Source of the DNA: Bacteroidia bacterium
GTDB lineage: Bacteria > Bacteroidota > Bacteroidia > Bacteroidales > Paludibacteraceae
Assembly: GCA_009929375.1 (NCBI GenBank)
Contig: SAAO01000020.1
Coordinates: 1-64,000, forward strand
Direction: 5' to 3'
DNA: 64,000 nucleotides
Below the pieces are notes generated by a model, which did no database searches, was not told where the DNA came from, and saw only the letters and a list, made by a program, of their open reading frames with translations. Numbering within the stretch: position 1 is the first letter of the stretch; every line of letters begins with the position of its first letter. The position numbers and the translations under genes were made by a program. This document shows, one piece after another, positions 52,984-62,065 of this stretch.

Positions 52984-53390
52984 TGATTAAATGATGTGGT
53001 GATGTGCCGATGAGATGATTTATGAATTTGAAGATTTGAAAATTTCGTATTCAGGAAGGGTTTCTGGTTCCGTGTTCCGTGTTGGGCAATTAGGGATGGT
53101 TTTTGCAATAAATCAGATGACCGTTGTTACCTTGTTTCCTCGTGTAATTAAAGTAAAGAATAAAGACAAACAGCAGTAATTCGTAGCCAAAATTCTTCTG
53201 TGGCAATCTGTGAAATTTGTGGATAAAAAATTATTGCAAAGCAATAAAAACAAGATCAAAGAATAAAGATTGTGAATCGCTATATCAAATACGACTAACT
53301 TCCGAAATGCACAATCTTCAAATTTTCAAATTCCAAAACTTGTCCGCCGTGGCGGATTTTCAAATCTTTTGACAAGTACAAAATGCGGTA
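52984..53390. repeat. Gene-free spacer built of word repeats
   Basis: 407 bases without a supported gene. The left part is GATGATTAAATGATGTGGTG, then GAATTTGAAGATTTGAAAAT, then TTCCGTGTTCCGTGTT (to about 53085). The right part (53310-53375) is ATCTTCAAATTTTCAAATTC and the third TCCGCCnnGGCGGA palindrome. The middle (53090-53300) is AT-rich without recognisable features. No terminator hairpin was found for either flanking gene. Confidence 0.6.
53343..53356. repeat. TCCGCCnnGGCGGA palindrome, copy 3
   Basis: TCCGCCGTGGCGGA preceded by AACTTG, as at 43269. It is flanked by TTTTCAAAT-type words on both sides. Confidence 0.6.
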
Positions 53391-55106
53391 CTAAAACCCA
53401 AAATTCACTCCGGCACTGATAACAAGATTTTTGCCATGTAGGTAAGGATTTGTAAATCTGTTGAGATAGTCTGCTGCTGTTTTTTTGGTTTCGAAAGCTA
53501 TGGCTGAGGTGGAATCGTAGGCTCTGATATTGCTGTAGGCTGCACCAAAATTGCAAAACACATTATTGAATACTTCGTACTGCGCATTGAAGTTTAAAGC
53601 AGTGGAATGCCATACTATATCCCCCATCACTGGTTGACTGATAATCTGACGAATCACATTTACATTGCCTGCTCTTCGCACATATTCAAAATCATTTCCT
53701 TTGCGGGCATCTGTAAAACTAAGCTTTAAATCCAACCCACGTATAGGCTTGTAAAGCAATGCAAGATACATTTCGGCTGAATTGTCACCCAGATAATGCC
53801 CCAGATTATAACTGTTTGAAGCGTAAGTAAGCGTATTGAACGAATGCTTATAAGTAATAATATTGGTATAAGTATATTCAGCTACTGCAGTCAGATTTTT
53901 CACAGGAAAATTGCTCAACGCGCCACCAATTTTCAGCGACATGGGGTTTTGCTCCTTATTGTCAGGCAGAAAACGTGAGAAACTTACCTCATCGAACAAT
54001 ACCGACGCAAACAGATGCAAATGCTTTATATTCCGCGAACTGATATTGAAATAAACCTGTGAATTCTGATTTTCCGTTCCGGTTCCTTTCGTCAGTAAGT
54101 GATCGATGGATTTATAAAAAACTATTGGGATCAGATATCCAGCCTGAATATTCCTTTCGGCATAAATAATCGAATTACCAAATGACACTTTTAACCGTGG
54201 CAGTGGAGTAAAAGTAAACATATTCGCAGCCATAAACTTATTGGCCGGACGGTAATATATCCGGTTTGTATTATCAGTATAAAAATTGGTACTGTCAGCC
54301 ACATTAGAAATCAGCCAGCCATGGAAATAATTCAGCTCAAACCATTTCACAGGCTGTAATTTCAGGGTAATCATGGGAAACGAAGGCGTACGTCCCGACA
54401 GTATATTGGCACTTTGGTAACTGTCGCCCCAAACAGGATTGTCCTTTACCAAACCTACAGCTCCCCAACTGTCAGACAATACAATTCCACCACGCGAATC
54501 GCTGAAATCGCCTCCGTAAGTAGCTTCCTTATACTCGTAACCGGGTAAATTGTTCAGATAATTGTAACTTGTAAGCGTGTCACCTTTTACCGAAATATCG
54601 CGCAGACTTCCATAAACAGCTAAATGTTTGCCAATAGTTGTCTGAAATTCGGCTCCGAACCAGCGTTTATCAATTAACGGACTTACTGCCCTGCTATTGT
54701 AAGTTAGTTGCAAACCCAAAAGCGGTGTAATACGTGCTGTAAAATTTGAATCGGCATAATGAAAAGCCGGTGGCACAATGGCAGCTTTTGAATGTTCATT
54801 TTTCCAGATATGAAAACGTGCTTCGGGCAACTGACGGTATTCGGGTGCAAACTCCTGAATAAAGAACAAAACCTCTTCTTTCTGGCGCTTGCTTAAAGCC
54901 TCGTTTTCGACAACTGATTTAAGCTGTTCCGCAATAAATGCACGACTAAATGGCTTTACAGTAGTATTTATATCAATAAACCCATCCGCAGCAAGTTCGT
55001 CGAGCAAATCGTACACACGGTTATACGACACATGATGCGGTATAAACTGAGCCTGTAATGACGACAAGACAAGCGACAATATAAGTAAAAGTATTGACCT
55101 TTTCAT
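53391..55106 (-). CDS. Wzi-like capsule assembly outer-membrane protein
   Basis: 571 residues with a signal peptide (1-19, ending LQAQ). The N-terminal helical bundle (HVSYNRVYDLLDELAADGFIDINTTVKPFSR) and the following beta-barrel pattern fit the capsule assembly Wzi family. It includes SRGGIVLSDSWGAVGLVKDNPVWGDSY and a C-terminal strand ending VISAGVNFGF. Wzi helps attach capsule to the cell surface. Its place downstream of the sugar transferase on the same strand supports a role in polysaccharide export or anchoring. Confidence 0.78.
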   Translation of the reverse strand: MKRSILLLILSLVLSSLQAQFIPHHVSYNRVYDLLDELAADGFIDINTTVKPFSRAFIAEQLKSVVENEALSKRQKEEVLFFIQEFAPEYRQLPEARFHIWKNEHSKAAIVPPAFHYADSNFTARITPLLGLQLTYNSRAVSPLIDKRWFGAEFQTTIGKHLAVYGSLRDISVKGDTLTSYNYLNNLPGYEYKEATYGGDFSDSRGGIVLSDSWGAVGLVKDNPVWGDSYQSANILSGRTPSFPMITLKLQPVKWFELNYFHGWLISNVADSTNFYTDNTNRIYYRPANKFMAANMFTFTPLPRLKVSFGNSIIYAERNIQAGYLIPIVFYKSIDHLLTKGTGTENQNSQVYFNISSRNIKHLHLFASVLFDEVSFSRFLPDNKEQNPMSLKIGGALSNFPVKNLTAVAEYTYTNIITYKHSFNTLTYASNSYNLGHYLGDNSAEMYLALLYKPIRGLDLKLSFTDARKGNDFEYVRRAGNVNVIRQIISQPVMGDIVWHSTALNFNAQYEVFNNVFCNFGAAYSNIRAYDSTSAIAFETKKTAADYLNRFTNPYLHGKNLVISAGVNFGF

Positions 55107-55260
55107 TTACAATTTATTCATTTACAATTTACAATTTGAATACAGCATCTCGTAAAACAGGAATTTTCGAAACTTGTTCAGAGTGCCGTATCCTCAAATT
55201 TCAAATTTTCAAATCTCAAATCTTCAAATTGAAACCCTGAAACACAAAACACAAAATAAA
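55107..55260. repeat. Word-repeat spacer between sugar transferase and wzi genes
   Basis: Starts with TTTACAATTTATTCATTTAC and ends with CTCAAATTTCAAATTTTCAA, TCTCAAATCTTCAAATTG and CCCTGAAACACAAAACACAA. These are the same word families as at 28470 and 53310. Confidence 0.6.
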
Positions 55261-55266
55261 AAACCG

Positions 55267-56790
55267 TCACGCGCTTCTTGCTTTTTTGAAAAATATATTT
55301 CTCAGAATCAGTATCAGATATTTGACATCTGTGGTAAAGGAACCATGTTTCTCACAACTACGAAGATATTTCATTTCCGAAGCCTGAATTTCGTCCATTG
55401 TTTTGGGCATATCGGCATAAAAAGGTGGTAGCAAACCGGGCTTAAACTTCACCCTCAGGTTTTGTAGTTCTTCTGAATACAGACTGAAATAATGTGCACT
55501 CAAAGGTCTCACTCCTACAAGTTTCATATCGCCCATCAACAGATTAAAAATCATGGGTAACTCGTCGAGCCAGTATTTACGCATAAAACGACCCAGAGTT
55601 GTGACACGAATATCTTTATTAAACTTACCACCTTCCTGCAGACTATTGCGTTCATATATATAAGCCTGCAGATATTCAGAATAAGGGTGCATTGTACGCA
55701 TTTTGTAAACTTCAAATATCTCACGGTTCTTACCCATACGACGCAACTTAATCAGAGGGCCATAACTTTTCTTTGTTTTGGGTTCCGGTTGCTTTATACG
55801 ACGGGCAGTCACATAGGTGAGTTTACCTATTTTCTTCTCATTTACAATCTCATAGCCACAGTAATAAAGCCGGCCGAGCACCTCTGTCTTCGACAGAATA
55901 CGGTTTTTACCTTTTGTGATATCGTAATAAAGTCTGCGTGTAAGAAATATCTTTGGAATAAAACGTTTGAACACAAAATCAATCGTGTAAAACAGATAAT
56001 TTACAACCGGAGGATATTTAGCCAGAATACGTTTTTTTCGGGTACTTTTCGATTCAAAACAACATACCATAAGCCCGTTATCCGGTAATTTGGCATTTAC
56101 AGTACAGAAAAGCGTATTAATACCACGCATATTATTCAGCCTTTCGAGCTGAATGATGGTTGAATACTTATAATTTTGTTTTGCTTTTATATCAAGATGT
56201 CCGGACGAAAAGTTCACCAGGGTATTTCCACTTCTCAGATCAAATCTGGAATTCAGTGCCTCCATTACCTTTACACCCGAATGCTGTACGATAGCTTCAC
56301 AAAGCTCTCTGTAACTATCTTCATCAAGTGCAGTAGCCGGACGTAACTGAGCATTTTCTCTGATTTCGGGTTCGACCTTAGCCTTTTCATCATCGTAATC
56401 CACTGCATACAGAAGCGCAAAATAAAGCATATAAAATGCAAAATACACTCCAAAGGCAATGGTCGTAAATGTAAAAATCACATAAATAGAATATGTGCCA
56501 TTATAAAAATAATACGAAATACCCCAGGCCAGCAAAAATACGAGAGTAGTCACATAAACCAAACGGAATGAAGCTTTCAGGTATTTTTGAAGATGTAAGG
56601 GCTTATAACGCCCGAACAAATACGACAACAACATCCAGGCAAATGTATATACCAAACCCGCTCCATCATACTTCTCGTACGGAGTCTGCGTGGTAAGCGG
56701 AAACCATTCCAATACAATTACCGCTGATAATATCAATATCATCAGATCGATAATTATACTTAATAAAGAAGGGCGGTAGAAAAGTTTCAT
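55267..56790 (-). CDS. Polyprenyl glycosylphosphotransferase (sugar transferase)
   Basis: Transfers the first sugar-phosphate to undecaprenyl phosphate to start a polysaccharide repeat unit at the inner membrane. 507 residues. Four or five N-terminal membrane helices (about 8-125) precede a soluble middle region. The catalytic bacterial sugar-transferase domain is C-terminal (about 340-500): IFEVYKMRTMHPYSE, GGKFNKDIRVTTLGRFMRKYWLDELPMIFNLLMGDMKLVGVRPL (in two parts) and FKPGLLPPFYADMPKTMDE. The usual central hydrophobic helix before the catalytic core is weak, which is unusual for this family. Confidence 0.85.
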   Translation of the reverse strand: MKLFYRPSLLSIIIDLMILILSAVIVLEWFPLTTQTPYEKYDGAGLVYTFAWMLLSYLFGRYKPLHLQKYLKASFRLVYVTTLVFLLAWGISYYFYNGTYSIYVIFTFTTIAFGVYFAFYMLYFALLYAVDYDDEKAKVEPEIRENAQLRPATALDEDSYRELCEAIVQHSGVKVMEALNSRFDLRSGNTLVNFSSGHLDIKAKQNYKYSTIIQLERLNNMRGINTLFCTVNAKLPDNGLMVCCFESKSTRKKRILAKYPPVVNYLFYTIDFVFKRFIPKIFLTRRLYYDITKGKNRILSKTEVLGRLYYCGYEIVNEKKIGKLTYVTARRIKQPEPKTKKSYGPLIKLRRMGKNREIFEVYKMRTMHPYSEYLQAYIYERNSLQEGGKFNKDIRVTTLGRFMRKYWLDELPMIFNLLMGDMKLVGVRPLSAHYFSLYSEELQNLRVKFKPGLLPPFYADMPKTMDEIQASEMKYLRSCEKHGSFTTDVKYLILILRNIFFKKARSA

Positions 56791-56794
56791 TAAT

Positions 56795-56960
56795 TTATTT
56801 TGTTGTTTCGCGTTTCGTGTTTCGTGTTTCGTATTATGCGTTTCGTGTTTCAGGGTTTCAGAGTTGATTAGTTAATTAGTTAGTTATAGATGACGGCTCT
56901 ATTAAATGGTAAATTGTAAATGATTAAATTGTAAATTGCTCCTATTTCCACGTCATCTCA
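56795..56960. repeat. Word-repeat spacer upstream of the sugar transferase gene
   Basis: GCGTTTCGTGTTTCGTGTTT, then GTTTCAGGGTTTCAGAGTTG, then TTAGTTAATTAGTTAGTTAT, GGTAAATTGTAAATG and CATCATCACATCATCTCATT. Five word families lie side by side in about 165 bases. The last one runs into the 3' end of the deacetylase gene. Confidence 0.6.
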
Positions 56961-56976
56961 TTATCACATCATCACA

Positions 56977-57729
56977 TCATCTCATTACCCACCTTTTCAC
57001 CACATTCTTCAAATTCTGCATCACCCATTCGATCAACCACTCAACAGGGTTATCTGTCCAACGCTGCGGGTGAGTGGTTATCATAATGCGTGGTGGCAAT
57101 GTTCCGTTTTGTGCTGCACGGATAATATCATTAGTACTGTGATAACTTTGTGTAAACGACGATTTCACTTTATCGCGCACACTGTATTTATCGCCATCCC
57201 AGCAACGCCCTGTATCAGTCAGATAAAACACATCCTCAAAATCCACATCAAAATACGGCTCTCCGATAATGCCGAAATCACGGTAATTATAATGTTTCCA
57301 CAAATCACGGTTATCATATTTCGAAGCCGGACTGCCATGCATACAAACAGTACGGACAGGGTAAAATTGCCGGAAATGGGCAAGATTTGATGAAAATGAG
57401 TCTATTGCTTTCTTCACAGTTCCATTAGCCTGCACCAAATCATCATAATGATATCCTATCTCATGATTACACTTAACAATTTGCTCAATCAACAACCTTT
57501 GATTAATAAAAGTTTTTGATTGAAAGAAAAAAGTTGATCTGGCTTTATAATAACAATCAATCTTAGCAATCTCCATTGCCTTTTTCGGCATCCTATCAAT
57601 ATCGTGTCTTAAAATCACAAACTTTCCCTTTGGACTCAGATCGCAATACTCTTCGAATGTAACAAACTTGTATCCCGCATTTTGAAGAGCCGACAAAAGT
57701 TGTTTGTATATTTTGAGTGTAAAGTCCAT
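56977..57729 (-). CDS. Polysaccharide-deacetylase-like protein
   Basis: 250 residues of the NodB/polysaccharide-deacetylase fold. The first catalytic motif is FVILRHDIDRMPKKAMEIA (HDID in place of TFDD), the zinc-binding H-E-x-G-Y-H is CNHEIGYHYDDLV, and PVRTVCMHGSPASKYDNRDLW gives the later conserved His. These motifs occur in a subfamily found in capsule and O-antigen loci, where the substrate is a sugar or lipid-linked sugar. The last residues (NLKNVVKRWVMR) are encoded by the start of a word-repeat tract, so the original C-terminus may have been altered. Confidence 0.75.
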   Translation of the reverse strand: MDFTLKIYKQLLSALQNAGYKFVTFEEYCDLSPKGKFVILRHDIDRMPKKAMEIAKIDCYYKARSTFFFQSKTFINQRLLIEQIVKCNHEIGYHYDDLVQANGTVKKAIDSFSSNLAHFRQFYPVRTVCMHGSPASKYDNRDLWKHYNYRDFGIIGEPYFDVDFEDVFYLTDTGRCWDGDKYSVRDKVKSSFTQSYHSTNDIIRAAQNGTLPPRIMITTHPQRWTDNPVEWLIEWVMQNLKNVVKRWVMR

Positions 57730-57782
57730 GCGTTTGTTTTGGGGTTCGGAGTTTCAGGTTCCAGAGTTTCAGAGTTTATCTA

Positions 57783-57815
57783 TTGTAACGGCCGTTACAG
57801 TAACCGCTGTTACAA
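57783..57815. repeat. Nested GTTAC/GTAAC palindromes
   Basis: GTAACGGCCGTTAC (57785-57798) and GTAACCGCTGTTAC (57800-57813) are two adjacent hairpins. The pair is enclosed by TTGTAAC and GTTACAA, so the whole 33 bases also form one larger palindrome. It lies upstream of the deacetylase gene after the word tract GGGTTCGGAGTTTCAGGTTC. Confidence 0.5.
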
Positions 57816-57825
57816 TTCGACATGT

Positions 57826-58926
57826 TTATTTAAAGCGATACTGATAATCGGGGTTGGAGCGCATAACATTTGCACTATCGGGATAATTCTCAATAAACCA
57901 TGTAAAAAACGCAGTCACATCAATTTTATCAGTAAGCATTTTTTGTCGCCGTTGCTGAAAAACGGTCTTCAAATCGGGCAATACTAACAATTCATCTAAT
58001 TTGGCAAATAGTTTTTCAGGTTCGGATGAATGAATGCCGTATGTCAGTTGGTATTTAGTTTCCAATTCATTTAGCACGCTAATTTTTCCGGCAAAGTCAT
58101 TGAAACGAACCGAAGGAGTACCCAACATCGCAGCCTCCACCGACATACTCTGACTGTCGCCAATATAAAGTGTGGCAAAAGCCATTAGATGATGAATATC
58201 CAGTGGATTAATATTCAAACGATACTTTTCGAACTCCTCAGGTAATTCTCTTTCGGAACTTATATATACATTTCCAAGTTTTTCAAGACGTTGAATTATT
58301 TTTCTGGCAATATCATTATTCAACCCTTTTACACCATTATCGTGATGTGCATTTAATTTAGCAAACCGAATAAGAAAATATGGCTTATCTGTAGAAATAT
58401 AATTTTCTACAACTTCAAAATTAGCATTAAAGTAGTCCGGGTACAAATAAGTAAGTTTCTGGAAACCATGATATTTTATTGACTTCTGTTCCCATTGACC
58501 ATTATTACAACTAATTGGAGAAAGAATGACAGATGCAAAAGGATAAACTAATTTTGCATATTTAGGAATAACAATAGCATCATCCTCAGCAGTAACAATA
58601 ACATGTTTTCCGCAAATAATTCTGACTGCAAAAGATAAAGTTGAACCTATTAGAATATCAATTTTATTCTTTCTAATAAATTTAATCATTTCAAATTCCA
58701 TTTGCAAAACTGATTTTATCAAACCAATTTTACTATCTGAACGGTCTTCCCTAATTACAGTATAATTTAAGCCACTCTGCTTTAGCAACTCCTCAAGAAT
58801 ATCCTTCTTCTTTATGACAATATGTATGCTTTTCCCTGATTCAACAATATTATTTATCAAATTTCTAAACATATAGAAATGTGCAGGATGACCAAGAAAT
58901 ACTGCTATTCTCATATTAAATTTCAT
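57826..58926 (-). CDS. DUF354 glycosyltransferase-like protein
   Basis: 366 residues of the DUF354 family, a GT-B-like fold related to MurG and UDP-GlcNAc 2-epimerase. The N-terminus MRIAVFLGHPAHFYMFRNLI (from the second Met) has the GHPAH nucleotide-binding loop. FATLYIGDSQSMSVEAAMLGTPSVRFNDFAGKISVLNEL gives the C-terminal donor-binding part. It probably transfers or modifies a sugar for the surface polysaccharide. Its first codons overlap the deacetylase stop by 11 bases. Confidence 0.8.
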   Translation of the reverse strand: MKFNMRIAVFLGHPAHFYMFRNLINNIVESGKSIHIVIKKKDILEELLKQSGLNYTVIREDRSDSKIGLIKSVLQMEFEMIKFIRKNKIDILIGSTLSFAVRIICGKHVIVTAEDDAIVIPKYAKLVYPFASVILSPISCNNGQWEQKSIKYHGFQKLTYLYPDYFNANFEVVENYISTDKPYFLIRFAKLNAHHDNGVKGLNNDIARKIIQRLEKLGNVYISSERELPEEFEKYRLNINPLDIHHLMAFATLYIGDSQSMSVEAAMLGTPSVRFNDFAGKISVLNELETKYQLTYGIHSSEPEKLFAKLDELLVLPDLKTVFQQRRQKMLTDKIDVTAFFTWFIENYPDSANVMRSNPDYQYRFK

Positions 58927-59824
58927 TAATTCTTTTAAACTCGTAATTCTTTTTTTTCCAGAACAACAATTCCATTCTATAAAGCTCCAAAGCCGGGACT
59001 CCTAAATTTCTCACCTTTAGTTTAGATCTCAGCACATCTGCTAGCAAGTACTTCAAAATATTCCCTGAGCGTCTTTCAAGTTTTTCATCCAATTTTTCTT
59101 CTTCGATTAGTTCATTTGGATGTATTAGAAAATTCACTACCTTATTACTATTCTTTGTTTCAAAGTACAATAAATTTCTTGTGATATTATTCAAAAATGG
59201 CGAGACACGCATTGTAGTGCCAATATATGGAATACCAAAAGAAGAAACCGGAACTTCTTTTAAAATAGAACTTCCTTTCCTAGCAAGATTTTTCTCATTT
59301 ACAAAATATGGATTTCTGGGTGCTCCTAACCATTGAAGCTTGTTTTTACTGCCTAATGTCAGGAAAATATCAAGTCTTTGAGGTGCAACCGAACTATCAA
59401 ATTTAAAACCGGTATCGATTAATGCTTTTGGTGTAAATTGATTTACTCTTAAAGCGGGTGCACGAAAAGAAACGACTTCCTGACCACTAATATCCTCTAA
59501 TATTATTTTTGATTTTTGAAGATGTAGAAATTGGCTCTCATAATCCATAATATCAAATGAGAATTTATAATCATGAGTTAAGCCATGACAGGCAACCTCA
59601 TGACCATAAGGCAACACCATTTTCACAATTTCAGGAAATTCCTGAGCGAAATCAGCAATAAAGAAGAAAGTTGATTTGACATTAAACTCAGAATAAAGAT
59701 CCAACAATCGCGGCAAACCTTCCTTCCAAACCTTAATTCCTGTTTCGTTTCTCAGGCCACCATTAAGAATAGAAGTTGTTTCAACATCATTTGTTAGTAA
59801 ACATATCTTTTTCATTTCGGTCAT
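58916..59824 (-). CDS. Polysaccharide deacetylase family protein
   Basis: 302 residues (a start three codons later, at 59815, is equally likely). It is a NodB-type deacetylase. Motif 1 is CLLTNDVETTSI, motif 2 is GHEVACHGLTHDYKF (His-x3-His zinc site), and motif 3 is EVVSFRAPALRVNQFTPKALIDTGFKFDSSV (split by short gaps). Such enzymes remove N- or O-acetyl groups from glycans or lipid-linked sugars. It is the second deacetylase of the locus and overlaps the DUF354 gene by 11 bases, indicating a tight operon. Confidence 0.82.
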   Translation of the reverse strand: MTEMKKICLLTNDVETTSILNGGLRNETGIKVWKEGLPRLLDLYSEFNVKSTFFFIADFAQEFPEIVKMVLPYGHEVACHGLTHDYKFSFDIMDYESQFLHLQKSKIILEDISGQEVVSFRAPALRVNQFTPKALIDTGFKFDSSVAPQRLDIFLTLGSKNKLQWLGAPRNPYFVNEKNLARKGSSILKEVPVSSFGIPYIGTTMRVSPFLNNITRNLLYFETKNSNKVVNFLIHPNELIEEEKLDEKLERRSGNILKYLLADVLRSKLKVRNLGVPALELYRMELLFWKKKNYEFKRINEI

Positions 59825-59828
59825 AATA

Positions 59829-60824
59829 TCATATTTTCAGCACTACTCCACCCCATGAATATCCCACTCCAAAACCGGCCAGCAATATATTTCCATTTAA
59901 TTTATCCTCTTTGCCGGCTTCGTACAAAGCAATAGGAATAGTAGAAGAAACAGTATTCCCAACTTTCTCAAGATGGATATAAAATTTTTCCTGATCGATA
60001 TCAATCAGTTTGCGCAAATAATTCATCATATATTTGTTTGCCTGATGAAATACAAACAGATTTATCTCATTCTGTTTTAATTCGTTTTTATTCAATACTT
60101 CTGAAACTAAAATCGGTACAGCTTCCGAAGTAAAATTAAATATCTCACCGCCATTCATAAACAAGAAGTCGGACGATTTTGGATTACCTGATTCATCAAA
60201 AAACAAGTCATTCTTGGCGTCAGCTTGACGCATCGCACCTTTTTTCACAATCAGATTTTCAGCACCACGCCCATCTGTACCCAGTGAGAAATTTCTGATT
60301 TCAGCAAATCCTTCGGTTGATACAAGTGTGGCTGCTGCTGCATCACCAAAAATAGTGCGGTTGCCTTTGTCGCGGGGATGCAAGTGCTTGCTGTAAGTTT
60401 CGGAAGTGATGAGCAATATATTTTGAGCTATGCCGCCAGCAATCAAGCCTTTGGCCAGGGAAAGTCCATATACATAACCCGAGCAGCCTAGATTAAAATC
60501 GAGCGCTCCGATATTGGTACGTAAGCCTAATTTTTCCTGAATCAGACAAGCAGATGTTGGTAAAAAATAATCGGGGCTCTGCGTACAGAACAATAGAAAA
60601 TCGACAACACTTCTATCGATTTGATGTTCTGCAAAAAGCTTTTCAGCAGCTTTTGTTCCCATATCGGCAGCTGTTTCGTCTTCGGCTGCAATATGTCGCT
60701 TAGTGACCCCAACTTTCGAGGCCACCTTTTCCACAGTCCACTCTGGAAATTCTGCCACAAGCGCTTCATTAGTAAGCACTTTTTCGGGAAGATAATACGA
60801 AATTGCGTTTATATATGCGTTCAT
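59829..60824 (-). CDS. 3-oxoacyl-ACP synthase III family protein
   Basis: A FabH-like ketosynthase of 331 residues; the start at 60824 (MNAYINAISYYLPEKVLTNE) is chosen because the 14 codons before it are part of a word-repeat tract. The catalytic triad is complete: Cys in DFNLGCSGYVYGLSLAKG, His in LFVFHQANKYMMNYL, and Asn in KVGNTVSSTIPIALYEA. Together with the SDR and ACP genes it forms a small fatty-acid-like unit inside the polysaccharide cluster. It probably makes or transfers an acyl group that decorates a sugar, rather than serving general lipid synthesis. Confidence 0.85.
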   Translation of the reverse strand: MNAYINAISYYLPEKVLTNEALVAEFPEWTVEKVASKVGVTKRHIAAEDETAADMGTKAAEKLFAEHQIDRSVVDFLLFCTQSPDYFLPTSACLIQEKLGLRTNIGALDFNLGCSGYVYGLSLAKGLIAGGIAQNILLITSETYSKHLHPRDKGNRTIFGDAAAATLVSTEGFAEIRNFSLGTDGRGAENLIVKKGAMRQADAKNDLFFDESGNPKSSDFLFMNGGEIFNFTSEAVPILVSEVLNKNELKQNEINLFVFHQANKYMMNYLRKLIDIDQEKFYIHLEKVGNTVSSTIPIALYEAGKEDKLNGNILLAGFGVGYSWGGVVLKI

Positions 60825-60839
60825 CTGTAAATAATTTGC

Positions 60840-60885
60840 TAATACGATAATACGATAATATGCCAATGTGCCAATTACTAGTCTG
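60840..60885. repeat. Intergenic word repeat: AATACGATAATACG / CCAATGTGCCAAT
   Basis: TAATACGATAATACGATAAT and GCCAATGTGCCAATTA occur next to the ketosynthase start. The rest of the gap to 61072 is AT-rich with no supported gene. Confidence 0.5.
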
Positions 60886-61072
60886 TGAAAGGTCTTAAAA
60901 ATTTTGCGACTTTAATATTCTCAAAGTCTTTAATGCACATTGTGTATAAATGTTTAATGTGTTATTTTAGCCACTAACCCCTTAAAGGAGGAAAGCTGGT
61001 CAAGTTCAAATATATCTAAAATGCCCGAATTAAACTTAACGCCTTTTCGCCTATACAAACTCCTATTCACCC

Positions 61073-61816
61073 TTATTGGAGCGTATAGCCACCATCGATC
61101 AAAATACTACTACCCGTCATCCAGCGCGTGGCATCCGACAACAAATAAACCGCAGCCCAGGCCACTTCTTCAGGTTTACCGTATCGTTTCAAAGGATATT
61201 TTTGTTTATCCTTGTCAAGTTCATCCTGCGAAATATTTCCATCTTTAAGCAATTCGGTTTCTATCATACCCGGCTCAATGCTGTTTACTCTGATACCTTT
61301 AGGCGCTAATTCCAACGCTGAGGCTTTCATAAAACCTGTCAGCATAGCTTTTGAAGCTGCATACAAAGTACTTCCGATATAGGCACAGCGATTTCCGTTG
61401 ATGGAAGAAGTAAATACCACCGAAGCATCTTTCTTTAGTTTTTTCTCCTGTAAAAGCAAACGCGTCAGGTGAATTACCGATATTGCATTGGTATTGAGTG
61501 TTTCTTCCACATCCTGTTTCTCTACAAATTGAAGCATGAGTGGATTAGCAATACCTGCATTGCTGACAAGTCCATCTAATTTGGGAACAAAATCCACCAA
61601 AGCGGCAAGTTCATCTTCATTTGTCAAATCGGCCACACACATACTATGCCCTTCACCATGTAATAGTTGAAGCGTTTCGGACAATCGCTCTTTATTCCTT
61701 CCCGAGATAACAAGCAACGCACCCGCTTCGGCACAGGCAATGGCCATAGCCCGACCAATTCCCGAGGAAGCTCCGGTTATTAGAATAGTTTTTCCTGTCA
61801 GACTAAATGCCTGCAT
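61073..61816 (-). CDS. SDR-family oxidoreductase (FabG-like)
   Basis: NAD(P)-dependent short-chain reductase of 247 residues. The cofactor loop is TGASSGIGRAMAIACAEAGA, then NAG in VSNAGIAN. Catalytic Ser is in VVFTSSINGNR, the YxxxK pair is in LYAASKAMLTGF, and the end GSSILIDGGYTLQ is classical. It lies between the ketosynthase and ACP genes, so reduction of a 3-oxoacyl group on the ACP is the simplest role; a sugar or amino-sugar substrate is the alternative. Confidence 0.88.
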   Translation of the reverse strand: MQAFSLTGKTILITGASSGIGRAMAIACAEAGALLVISGRNKERLSETLQLLHGEGHSMCVADLTNEDELAALVDFVPKLDGLVSNAGIANPLMLQFVEKQDVEETLNTNAISVIHLTRLLLQEKKLKKDASVVFTSSINGNRCAYIGSTLYAASKAMLTGFMKASALELAPKGIRVNSIEPGMIETELLKDGNISQDELDKDKQKYPLKRYGKPEEVAWAAVYLLSDATRWMTGSSILIDGGYTLQ

Positions 61817-61822
61817 ACTGTA

Positions 61823-62053
61823 TTATTTTTTTGAAAGTACCAAATCGTATAATTCCTGAATAGTCTGAGTAGGTTTCATTTCATCAGGCAGGATTTTTAT
61901 TCCGTATTTTTTTCCAATCATATTCAACACAGCCAATGCATTGAGCGACGACCATTCTTCCAACTCTCTGAAACGGGTTTCGGGAGTAAAAGTACTAACA
62001 TCGGTATCATCGAATTGCTGACCAAAATTCTTTATAAAATCATTCATTTCCAT
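61823..62053 (-). CDS. Acyl carrier protein
   Basis: 76 residues, acidic, four-helix pattern. The phosphopantetheine Ser is expected in REWEEWSSL-like context: here LEEWSSLNALAVLNMIGKKYGI, where the usual Asp-Ser-Leu is Ser35-Ser36-Leu37. The loss of the Asp before the modified Ser is seen in specialised ACPs. It lies 6 bases upstream of the SDR gene and is likely co-transcribed with it. It is a pathway-specific carrier rather than the housekeeping AcpP. Confidence 0.82.
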   Translation of the reverse strand: MEMNDFIKNFGQQFDDTDVSTFTPETRFRELEEWSSLNALAVLNMIGKKYGIKILPDEMKPTQTIQELYDLVLSKK

Positions 62054-62065
62054 ATCATTTACTTT

